A stretch of DNA of 6,004 nucleotides from Bradyrhizobium sp. Lineage in GTDB: Bacteria > Pseudomonadota > Alphaproteobacteria > Rhizobiales > Xanthobacteraceae. The stretch lies in the NCBI GenBank assembly GCA_013695565.1, contig JACDAG010000913.1:1-6004 (forward strand), in the 5' to 3' direction. Under the pieces are notes generated by a model. The model made no database searches. It had not been told where the DNA came from and was given only the letters and a program-made list of their open reading frames with translations. Made by a program: the position numbers and the translations under genes. Below are positions 1-5,788 of the stretch, one piece after another (position 1 is the first letter of the stretch; each line of letters starts with the position of its first letter).

Positions 1-765
1 GAATTTCTCCGACGGCAGCAGGATGGTCGGCACGCCGCGCGCGGCCTGCACCAGCTGATGTACGCCCGCGCCATGCGACAGCGGCGCTACCACCAGCGAA
101 GCGTCTTCCTCGGTGGTGCCGGGCATCAGATCGGCGAGATGGTTGGTGACCACGAAGGCCATCTGGCCGTGGGTCAGCACCGCCGCCTTGGAGCGTCCCG
201 TGGTGCCGGAGGTGAAGAAGAACCAGCAGGGATCGTCGTAGTCGACCGCGGTATTGGCGACGTCAGCGCCTGCATGCGCTGCGATCGCAGCGCCGACGGA
301 TTGCTCGCCGAAAGCGCCGTCGCCGATCCGCCAGATGAACTGCAGCGCGGGGTTGGCAACCGCGCCCGCATGCGCCGGGAAATCGCCGTAGCACAAAAAA
401 CCCTTCGCGCCGGAAGCGGTGGCGAGATAGGCCACTTCATCGGGCATAAGGCGGAAATTGGTCGGCACCCAGACCACGCCGAGCCGGAACGCCGCGAACA
501 TCGACCAGAACATCTCGTCGCAATTCTTGGAATGCACCAGCAGCCGGTCACCCCTGACGAGGCCGCGTTCGGAAAGCGCCGCCGCCAGCGCCGAGACGGC
601 GCGGTCGATCTCGCGCCAGGTCCAGGACCGTTCACCCCAGATGAAGCCGGTACGGTCGCCATGGCGGCGGGCATTCTGGGTCACCAGATGCGCCAGATTC
701 ATCACCCGGTTCGACATCCGCGCCAGGCCGCCGCGCGGCGCGGCCATTGTCTCCGATACCGTCAT
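1..765 (-). CDS. AMP-forming acyl-CoA synthetase (fatty-acid-CoA ligase-like), N-terminal half, partial at the left edge
   Basis: This is the N-terminal 255 residues of an ANL-superfamily adenylate-forming enzyme. The family activates a carboxylic acid with ATP to an acyl-AMP and transfers it to CoA in the cytoplasm. The signature phosphate-binding loop is visible at residues 185-193 (TSGTTGRSK), preceded by WFFF. Upstream are family-typical stretches: a DRTGFIWGERSWTW-like segment near residues 37-50 and the VWVPTNFRL segment. Family members usually have about 500-550 residues, so the C-terminal half, with the adenylation lid and catalytic lysine, lies off the window. The frame is open to base 1. 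The start at 765 is the longest possible one but has no clear Shine-Dalgarno; ATGs at codons 7 and 17 are alternatives, and the conserved region begins near codon 17. The acyl substrate cannot be told from this half. The family is clear; the start is uncertain. Confidence 0.93.
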   Translation of the reverse strand, partial: MTVSETMAAPRGGLARMSNRVMNLAHLVTQNARRHGDRTGFIWGERSWTWREIDRAVSALAAALSERGLVRGDRLLVHSKNCDEMFWSMFAAFRLGVVWVPTNFRLMPDEVAYLATASGAKGFLCYGDFPAHAGAVANPALQFIWRIGDGAFGEQSVGAAIAAHAGADVANTAVDYDDPCWFFFTSGTTGRSKAAVLTHGQMAFVVTNHLADLMPGTTEEDASLVVAPLSHGAGVHQLVQAARGVPTILLPSEKF

Positions 766-831
766 GTCGACACCACTGCACTGCACAAGGCGAGCAAAAT
801 CATCATCGTTACGCTTCTCAAACCTGACCTG

Positions 832-851
832 AACGTCCCCGGCCGGACGTT
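832..851. promoter_or_regulatory. Inverted repeat upstream of the acyl-CoA synthetase gene, possible operator
   Basis: Perfect 7-bp arms AACGTCC (832-838) and GGACGTT (845-851) flank a 6-base centre, CCGGCC. The repeat lies about 67 bp upstream of the synthetase start and about 125 bp upstream of the divergent small zinc-protein gene. A regulator site is a plausible reading, but no promoter could be placed with confidence and GC-rich DNA makes such repeats fairly often. No coding function is seen in 766-973. Confidence 0.3.
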
Positions 852-976
852 AGCAGAAAGCCCGGCCTCCGCCAGCGCGCGGCGCGCCGTCCACAGCGCG
901 TGCTTGTAGACGCGGCTGCATGGCTGGCTCATGGTGATATGGTGATATCAGCCAAACACGTCGCCGGGAGATCATG

Positions 977-1105
977 ATGGCCAATGAAAAAGGCCCGAAC
1001 ATCAAGAAGAAGCAGAAATGCAAGAATTGCGAGGGCAAGGGCCTGGTCAAGAAGGGCGATAACGTCGTGAAATGCCAGCGTTGCAAGGGAACGGGCGTAC
1101 GCTGA
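977..1105 (+). CDS. Small DnaJ-type zinc-finger protein with two CxxCxGxG motifs (42 aa)
   Basis: The 42-residue protein has a lysine-rich N-terminus (residues 1-14) followed by two copies of the DnaJ cysteine-rich motif: CKNCEGKG at residues 15-22 and CQRCKGTG at 33-40, joined by a short LVKKGDNVVK linker. In DnaJ, four such repeats form two zinc centres, each from a pair of repeats, so this protein has what is needed for one zinc site. It lacks a J domain and everything else of DnaJ. Two ATGs are adjacent (974 and 977). GGGAG at 966-970 is 6 nt from the second and only 3 nt from the first, so 977 is preferred. The longer opposite-strand frames across it look like shadows. A chaperone-like or RNA/protein-binding role is only inference, since no partner gene is visible. 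Confidence 0.8.
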   Translation: MANEKGPNIKKKQKCKNCEGKGLVKKGDNVVKCQRCKGTGVR

Positions 1106-1162
1106 TCTCCCCGATTCCGTGAACCGAGGTCGTGGTCGATTGGCCACTCCGCCGAAGAACCA

Positions 1163-1195
1163 GCGGACCCGCCGGCGACAGGCCGCCAGGTCCGC
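1163..1195. terminator. GC-rich hairpin between convergent genes, candidate terminator
   Basis: Outer arms GCGGACC (1163-1169) and GGTCCGC (1189-1195) pair perfectly. An inner CGGC/GCCG pair (1173-1176 with 1182-1185) closes a 5-base loop. It lies 58 bp after the zinc-protein stop and just beyond the stop of the convergent SPW gene, so it could serve either transcript. There is no T-tract on either side, so intrinsic termination is uncertain. Confidence 0.4.
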
Positions 1196-1215
1196 CCGCA
1201 AGCCCTTATTGCGGG
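1195..1215 (-). terminator. Hairpin over the stop codon of the SPW gene, candidate terminator
   Basis: CCCGCAA (1195-1201) and TTGCGGG (1209-1215) form a perfect 7-bp stem with a 7-base loop that contains the SPW-gene stop codon (TAA on the minus strand, 1206-1208). It shares base 1195 with the neighbouring hairpin, so the two structures abut. No T-tract follows in either direction, so its role is tentative. Confidence 0.35.
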
Positions 1216-1610
1216 TGGTTGGCGAGTTCCTGATCGCTCAGATGCCAATCCTGCCATAGAGCAAGCGCGCCGAGCAGGACCACGATGCCGCCGAGCATGG
1301 CGTGCCAAGCCTGCAGAAAATCGTCGCCGGAATAGCTGAACATCAGCGGTGAAGCGATCAGCCAGAGCCCGAGGACGATCTCGGCGACCTCCTCCCAGCG
1401 CTGCAACGCGACATATTCGAGCTGGGCGAGGCCGAACACCAGCATGCCGACCACAAACGTATTGAGGATCATGATGCTGCGCTCGGTGGTCATGACCTCA
1501 TTGGCGGGCTGCATGGGAAACCATGGCGACACCACGATCAGCACGCCGAGCAGCATGCCGAACCAGTCTTCCCACGATCGATGCTTACCAAGGAAACGAA
1601 AGTCCGACAT
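1206..1610 (-). CDS. SPW-repeat membrane protein (134 aa)
   Basis: This is a small integral membrane protein of the SPW-repeat family (PF03779 type), whose biochemical role is unknown. It has four hydrophobic segments, near residues 17-32, 47-64, 77-92 and 104-120. An internal duplication is clear: WEDWFGMLLGVLIVVSPWF at 13-31 corresponds to WEEVAEIVLGLWLIASPLMF at 72-91, each with the Ser-Pro motif at the end of a membrane helix (the second copy is SPL, not SPW). The frame opens 9 codons further upstream, but AAGGGAGG sits 6 nt before the ATG at 1610, which fixes the start there. The TPR gene upstream on the same strand is 197 bp away, so separate transcription is likely. No function is assigned beyond membrane location. 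Confidence 0.88.
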   Translation of the reverse strand: MSDFRFLGKHRSWEDWFGMLLGVLIVVSPWFPMQPANEVMTTERSIMILNTFVVGMLVFGLAQLEYVALQRWEEVAEIVLGLWLIASPLMFSYSGDDFLQAWHAMLGGIVVLLGALALWQDWHLSDQELANHPQ

Positions 1611-1616
1611 TGTAAA

Positions 1617-1624
1617 CCTCCCTT
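1617..1624 (-). promoter_or_regulatory. Strong ribosome-binding site of the SPW gene
   Basis: On the minus strand AAGGGAGG lies 6 nt upstream of the ATG at 1610. It is the best Shine-Dalgarno match noticed in the window and decides that start over the upstream in-frame codon at 1637. Confidence 0.75.
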
Positions 1625-1807
1625 GAAAAAGAGGCATACGTCAGCGGCCGGCAATCCCTGACAATTCCGATTCCGAACCACATCCGGGCCGCATCGGGGC
1701 GTATGTCCTGGCTAAGACGTAGGCACGCCAGACCGGCGCGCAAGTCCTGCCCGCCACGATCTTGCACACCACCCCTCCCGGCCAACGCCGTCCACGGGGC
1801 AATAGTG

Positions 1808-2752
1808 TTATTGTGCCGCACCAAGCTGCTGCAGGCCCTCGCGCGCGGTGCGCAGCGTGGAATTGATCTCCAGCGCCTTGCGGAAATCCGCGATCGCGCC
1901 AACCTTGTCGCCGAGCCGCATCTTGCCCTGGCCGCGATTGTTCCAGGAATAGGCATCCGCCGGATCGTACTGCAGCGCCTTGTCGTAATCGGCAATGCCG
2001 CGCTTGGTGTCGCCCTGATACATGCGGATCATGCCGCGGTTGCGCCAGCCCCGTGCATCGGTCGGCGCGATTTTGGCCGCCGCGGTATAGTCAGCCGCGG
2101 CCCGATCGAGCTGTTCGGTATCGCGGTAGACATTGCCGCGGTTGATATAGGCCAGCACGTCCGGCTTCAGCTTGATCTGAGTGCTGTAGTCGGCAATCGC
2201 GCGGGTCCTGTCGCGCTTGCGATGATAGAGATAGCCGCGATTGGCATAGGCGGCAGCGAGCTTTGGATTGTATTTGATGGCGGTATCGAAGTCGGTCAGC
2301 GCGCGGGCGAGGTCGCCCTTGTTGAAGAAGGCGTCGCCACGGTTGTTGTAGGCCAGCGCGAAGGCCGGATCGAGCCGGATCGCCTCGTCGTAATCGGTAA
2401 TCGCGCGATCGAACTCGCGCTTGAGGGAGTAGACACGGCCGCGGTTGGTGAAGGCGCAGGCCGAACCGGGATCGTGCAGGATCGATTCGTTGATATCGGA
2501 AAGCGCGGCGTCGAGTTCGCGTTTTTCAGTCAGCCCGTGGCCGCGGAAGCAATAGGCCGCCGCCAGCCGCTTGCCGGTCTCCTTCCCGGATTCGATCACG
2601 GTGCTGCACGCCGTCACCTTTTCATTCGGCGCGGTGGCTGTACCGACGCAGGCCTGCCAGTTCCGGTCGCCCTCCGCCGAAGCCCCAGGCTGTTGCGCAA
2701 GCGTCAGCGCGGCACCCAGCAGCGATGCGGTCAGGCAGGTCAAAATGCGCAT
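1808..2752 (-). CDS. Exported tetratricopeptide-repeat (TPR) protein (314 aa)
   Basis: This is a secreted or periplasmic TPR scaffold. Residues 1-26 form a typical Sec signal peptide (MRIL start, hydrophobic core LTASLLGAALTL, likely cut after ASA). A short domain with Cys35 and Cys49 (WQAC, TACSTVI) follows. From about residue 63 to 299 there are seven TPR units; an NRG motif recurs at 103, 137, 171, 204, 238 and 272, which is the 34-residue TPR period with one unit a residue short. Typical TPR endings such as DYDEAIRLDP are present. TPRs bind protein partners, and no partner is identifiable here. The frame extends 13 codons further upstream, but only the ATG at 2752 places the signal peptide at the N-terminus; a weak GGGGA precedes it by 7 nt. 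It is divergent from the acetyltransferase gene. Confidence 0.9.
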   Translation of the reverse strand: MRILTCLTASLLGAALTLAQQPGASAEGDRNWQACVGTATAPNEKVTACSTVIESGKETGKRLAAAYCFRGHGLTEKRELDAALSDINESILHDPGSACAFTNRGRVYSLKREFDRAITDYDEAIRLDPAFALAYNNRGDAFFNKGDLARALTDFDTAIKYNPKLAAAYANRGYLYHRKRDRTRAIADYSTQIKLKPDVLAYINRGNVYRDTEQLDRAAADYTAAAKIAPTDARGWRNRGMIRMYQGDTKRGIADYDKALQYDPADAYSWNNRGQGKMRLGDKVGAIADFRKALEINSTLRTAREGLQQLGAAQ

Positions 2753-2804
2753 GATGTCGTCCCCGGCAAGCGATTTCCCCCTTGGTCGCACGTTTGCATC
2801 GACG

Positions 2805-2826
2805 GGTTCATATCACTAAATGAACC
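2805..2826. promoter_or_regulatory. 22-bp inverted repeat between divergent TPR and GNAT genes, possible operator
   Basis: GGTTCAT (2805-2811) and ATGAACC (2820-2826) are perfect 7-bp arms with an 8-base centre. The repeat lies in the 100-bp divergent gap, 53 bp from the TPR start and 27 bp from the preferred GNAT start. Arm length and spacing suit a dimeric regulator that could affect both genes. The right arm includes the alternative GNAT ATG at 2820, which argues mildly for the downstream start. No clear -35/-10 pair was found beside it. Confidence 0.4.
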
Positions 2827-2852
2827 AAGGTGAATCGCTTGGGAACTCCTCT

Positions 2853-3122
2853 ATGACCGTCCGCGACAACAAGGCGCAAAGCCGCTTCGAACTCGACGTC
2901 GAGGGCTCGGTGGCCTTTGCGAATTACCGCCTGACGCCGTCCGCCGTGATCATCACCCATACCGAGACACCGCGGGCGCTGCGCGGCCGCGGCATCGCCT
3001 CCGAACTGGTCAAGGGTGCGCTGGAACTGATCCGCGCCGACGGCCACAAGGTGGTCGCCGGCTGCGGTTTCGTGGTCGACTATCTGCACAAGAATCCGCA
3101 ATTCGCGGATTTGACGGGGTGA
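2853..3122 (+). CDS. Small GNAT-family N-acetyltransferase, YjdJ/NATD1 type (89 aa)
   Basis: This is a minimal GCN5-related N-acetyltransferase of the short YjdJ/NATD1 class (PF14542 type), which contains only the acetyl-CoA-binding core; family members have roughly 90-110 residues. The acetyl-CoA pyrophosphate loop is RGRGIAS at residues 44-50, followed by the helix ELVKGALELIRADGHKV. The class-specific C-terminal motif is present: Cys71, then FVVDYLHKNPQFADL, ending two residues before the stop. The acyl acceptor is unknown for most members. The frame is open from ATG 2820, but that codon has no Shine-Dalgarno and lies in an inverted repeat. The ATG at 2853, with GGGA about 8 nt upstream and MTVRDN leading directly into the domain, is preferred. 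Both starts remain possible. Confidence 0.87.
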   Translation: MTVRDNKAQSRFELDVEGSVAFANYRLTPSAVIITHTETPRALRGRGIASELVKGALELIRADGHKVVAGCGFVVDYLHKNPQFADLTG

Positions 3123-3133
3123 CTTTAAATCCC

Positions 3134-3233
3134 GTCATTCCGGGGCGACGCAACGCGTCGAACCCGGAATCTCGAGATCCCCCGATGCGCAATTGCGCAT
3201 CTGCGGTTCGTGCTGCGCACGCCCCGGAATGAC
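3134..3233. repeat. Bradyrhizobium/Rhodopseudomonas-type palindromic intergenic repeat (BIME-like, about 100 bp)
   Basis: GTCATTCCGGGGCG (3134-3147) and its exact reverse complement (3220-3233) bound the element. Inside are a 6-bp stem with a 3-base loop (3146-3160), a 10-bp palindrome ATCTCGAGAT (3169-3178) extendable past one mismatch, and a perfect 18-bp palindrome GATGCGCAATTGCGCATC (3184-3201). The whole folds as a long hairpin with side stems. From memory, this terminus plus the CCCGGAATCTCGAGAT core matches a repeat that is dispersed in Bradyrhizobium and relatives. It fills almost all of the 124-bp gap between two convergent stop codons, where it could also end transcription from both sides. 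Confidence 0.85.
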
Positions 3234-3246
3234 TGCGAGAGATCGA

Positions 3247-4035
<789 letters not shown>

Positions 4036-4068
4036 GGTGTTCTCCTTGGCTGGCGTTTCTTCTTCAAC

Positions 4069-4084
4069 CGCTGTCTTTACAGCG
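4069..4084. other. Short hairpin in the leader region of the FAH-family gene
   Basis: CGCTGT (4069-4074) and ACAGCG (4079-4084) pair perfectly around CTTT, and AA/TT pairs resume beyond one mismatch. It lies 34 bp upstream of the FAH-family start and could be a 5' leader hairpin or a protein site. Read on the plus strand it is followed by TTTT like a terminator, but no plus-strand gene is there to end. Confidence 0.3.
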
Positions 4085-4107
4085 TTTTCGCACGGCGAGC
4101 TATTGAG

Positions 4108-4142
4108 AAGGATCGACAGACGTCGGGGTCCATCCGATCCTT
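4108..4142 (-). terminator. Hairpin right after the SDR stop codon, candidate terminator of the tetR-SDR operon
   Basis: On the minus strand AAGGATCG (4142-4135) and CGATCCTT (4115-4108) form a perfect 8-bp stem with a 19-base loop, beginning one base past the SDR stop codon (TAG, 4146-4144). Position and stem length suit an end-of-operon structure. The bases that follow (CTCAATAG) are not a T-run, so strength is doubtful. Confidence 0.45.
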
Positions 4143-4143
4143 A

Positions 4144-4878
4144 CTACTGCATACCCGGTCGCGGCTGATCGGGCTTGAGCGTCTCAAGGAGGGTACCCCA
4201 AGCTTCCCGCCTCGGACCTTTGCCCCACACGATTTCGAATGTCGCCCTCGATGCGCGCGGATGCTGCATCGCTTCGACGAATACCTCTGCGACATCAGCG
4301 CGGGCGATCCGATGGCGAAATGCTAACGGAAGAGCATCCTGGCCGACCATGATCGCGTGCTCGCCGCTAGGCCGGTTGAGCAGAAATCCGACGCGGATGA
4401 TCGTGTAGTCCAGGCCGCTGGCACGAATGTCGTCTTCGGCGCGGCGGCGCCAGACAAATGTGTTCCTCTTCAGCAGGTTGATCAGGGTTCCTGCCAAAGA
4501 CGGCGTCGCGATGCCGATCTAGTTGAGATAAACGAAACGACCCTGGAGCGCCGCTTGACGCGCGGCCTGAAGCGTATCGACCACGCCCTGATAGTCGGTT
4601 GCCTTGAGCAGACTCTCGGGCGCATAGCGTCCACTGGGCGCCCCCGCCGTGAAAATGATGTGATTCACGTCGGCCACCGCCAGGCGAAGCGAGTCCGCCT
4701 TTCCAAGATCCCCGGTGACCACTTCAAAGGTCGGGCCAAGTTCGGCTGAGGCTCTGGCCGGGTCGCGCGCCAGGACGCGCACTTGGAAACCACGGTCATA
4801 CAGCCGGCGTGCAATTAGGAGTCCGGCACCGCGTGTGCCGCCAATAACCAGGACACGACTCCTTCCAGCCTCGCTCAT
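4144..4878 (-). pseudogene. NAD(P)-binding atypical SDR (NmrA/NAD_binding_10-like), interrupted by an in-frame TAG at codon 120
   Basis: Residues 1-119 are a Rossmann half: VLVIGGTRGAG (9-19) is the dinucleotide-binding glycine loop, followed by VRVLARDPARA (33-43), TGDLGKADSLRLAV and NHIIFTAGAPSGRY. The half ends in FVYLN, then TAG (minus strand, 4521-4519). Translation in the very same frame continues with a normal C-terminal half: an LINLLKRNTFVWRRRAEDD helix, the SGLDYTIIRVGFLLNRPSGE strand, the RIARADVAEVFVEAM segment, and a TAG stop at 4144. Intact, it would be 244 residues, as usual for this family. The amber falls where relatives often have Ser, so TCG to TAG is the simplest cause. 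A TTG at 4497 could restart translation, but that product would lack the cofactor site. The ATG overlaps the tetR stop by 4 nt. A sequencing error is possible. Confidence 0.85.
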
Positions 4879-5462
4879 CGGGGCTCCGGCTCAAGTGTCC
4901 TTTGCAGTATCCGGCGCATGGCAAGGAGCGCGCGTTCGCGATCCTCGCCGGCCGCCAAGGCGTCGGCGGTTTCGTGTATGACCGCAAACAAAAGCCGTCC
5001 GGCCAGGCGCGCGTCTACCTCTGCAAACGCCCCTGCGTGCTGGCCGGCGCATAGGATGGAAGTCAGCCGGTTGATGGGGTCGTCGGCCTCGCTGATCGGC
5101 CGTCGCCGGGCAAAATCTGTGTGCCACAGCACCGTATGCAAACCGCCCATCGCGATCACTGCATCGACAAATGCAACCGCGAGCCGATCAAGGACGCGCG
5201 GCCATTCCAGCTCTGCACCCGCTCCGCTCTGGACAGAATGAGCCTCGTCGAACGCCTTGATGATTCGCCCACGTATCGCTTCAAGCAGATCGTCCCACGT
5301 GGGGAAGTAAAGATAGAACGTGCCCTTCGCCGCGGCCGCTTCAAGCACGACGTCCTCAACCCGTACATCTGGGCCATTCCTTTTGAGCAACCGTTCGGCT
5401 GCTTCGATGATTTCCTGCCGTCGGACCTCCGGGTCCAAGCGACGACGAGTGGTTGCACTCAT
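4875..5462 (-). CDS. TetR/AcrR-family transcriptional repressor (195 aa)
   Basis: The N-terminal DNA-binding domain is typical: RRQEIIEAAERLLKRNG as helix 1, VRVEDVVLEAAAAKGTFYLYF as the helix-turn-helix (about residues 33-53, with the GTFYLYF signature), then WDDLLEAI. The remaining 130 residues are the variable ligand and dimer domain, and the total length is normal for the family. The stop overlaps the SDR start by 4 nt (ATGA), so the two genes are translationally coupled and SDR is the likely main target, along with tetR itself. Two ATGs are in frame, at 5468 and 5462. AGG at 5473-5471 is 8 nt from 5462 but only 2 nt from 5468, so 5462 is chosen; the longer form would be 197 residues. Two tandem inverted repeats cover the promoter, implying autorepression. 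The inducer is unknown. Confidence 0.93.
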   Translation of the reverse strand: MSATTRRRLDPEVRRQEIIEAAERLLKRNGPDVRVEDVVLEAAAAKGTFYLYFPTWDDLLEAIRGRIIKAFDEAHSVQSGAGAELEWPRVLDRLAVAFVDAVIAMGGLHTVLWHTDFARRRPISEADDPINRLTSILCAGQHAGAFAEVDARLAGRLLFAVIHETADALAAGEDRERALLAMRRILQRTLEPEPR

Positions 5463-5472
5463 TGCCATTGCC

Positions 5473-5491
5473 TACTGACTTCCAGTCAGTA
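5473..5491. promoter_or_regulatory. TetR operator O1 (proximal to tetR)
   Basis: Perfect 7-bp arms TACTGAC and GTCAGTA flank TTCCA. It covers part of the -10 box (5488-5491) and the predicted start of transcription (about 5481) of the tetR promoter, and ends 10 bp before the chosen ATG. Arm sequence, size and position fit a TetR-family site. Binding is inferred. Confidence 0.8.
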
Positions 5492-5516
5492 TATAATGAC
5501 TTCTGGTCAGTATCAA
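5488..5516 (-). promoter_or_regulatory. Sigma70-type promoter of the tetR-SDR operon
   Basis: On the minus strand TTGATA (5516-5511), a 17-bp spacer, and TATACT (5493-5488) each match 5 of 6 consensus bases. Transcription would begin near 5481, leaving a leader of about 18 nt before the ATG at 5462. Both operators overlap it, which suits repression by blocking RNA polymerase. Confidence 0.8.
5494..5512. promoter_or_regulatory. TetR operator O2 (distal to tetR)
   Basis: TAATGAC and GTCAGTA flank TTCTG: the same architecture as O1 with one mismatch between arms (A5496 against the expected C). Centre-to-centre distance from O1 is 21 bp, two helical turns, so two dimers would sit on the same face. 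O2 fills the spacer between -35 and -10 and touches the -35 box. Confidence 0.78.
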
Positions 5517-5788
5517 GCCGCGCGAGGGAAAACGGCCTTTCGACGCGGCGTGATCGAGCGACCGTGTTGCAGTTCAGGTGAAGGTTTGACCTATGTCGAG
5601 CGGGCAGCGCGTTGTTGAAATTGATGGCCGAGACAAGGCTGTCGTTGGCCGTGCGCGGCCTTCCCCAAGGCTGTTGGTCGAGTTCAGCAAAGACATAGGC
5701 CGCCTCCAGCATCAGATGCGGCAACTCTCTCGATGTCTGCGCTGGTCGCTCAGCCTCAAAGTAAATCGCTTGAACCTGGCATAAGCGC
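5513..5788. other. Unresolved gap between tetR and the AEC transporter
   Basis: No gene could be supported in these 276 bp. A plus-strand frame from ATG 5593 to TAA 5784 (63 codons) has GAAGG 8 nt upstream and ends 4 nt before the transporter GTG, but its arginine-rich product resembles nothing I know. A minus-strand frame starting near 5805 or 5813 gives more protein-like text (LMLEAAYVFAELDQQPWG), yet it overlaps the transporter start and continues through the tetR promoter into tetR in another frame. One may be a small gene or a decayed remnant. Confidence 0.4.

Noticed and set aside
58..909. A 283-codon plus-strand frame over the acyl-CoA synthetase.
   Set aside because: The minus strand gives an uninterrupted synthetase N-terminus with the TSGTTG loop. 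The plus product is a charged, His/Arg-rich shadow.
850..1308. Long minus-strand reading frames opposite the small zinc-protein gene (including 929-1201).
   Set aside because: Their products are low-complexity and Arg/Pro-rich at the ends and resemble no family. The plus strand here carries a clear two-motif zinc protein with a ribosome-binding site, and the frames also run into the SPW gene in another frame.
1659..1705. Possible promoter for the SPW gene (TTGTCA with ACGTAT 17 bp downstream) and distant CATACG/CGTATG arms.
   Set aside because: The -10 match is only 2 of 6 bases, and the arms are about 60 bp apart. Neither is better than chance in such DNA.
1800..1813. CAATA/TATTG hairpin overlapping the TPR stop codon.
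   Set aside because: Its stem is only 5 bp and A/T-rich, and there is no T-run after it on the minus strand. Too weak to call a terminator.
1703..2833. A 376-codon plus-strand frame over the TPR gene.
   Set aside because: It is antisense to seven well-formed TPR units, and its repetitive text (EIA/IGIG-type periodicity) is a reflection of the 102-bp repeats on the other strand.
4069..4088. Plus-strand rho-independent terminator (6-bp stem followed by TTTT).
   Set aside because: There is no plus-strand gene upstream for it to terminate, since both flanking genes are on the minus strand. It is kept only as a leader hairpin.
4519..4521. The internal TAG as a programmed pyrrolysine or selenocysteine-like recoding site.
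   Set aside because: UAG recoding by pyrrolysine is not expected in this bacterial group, the enzyme family has no special residue here, and Ser is common in relatives. A nonsense mutation is simpler.
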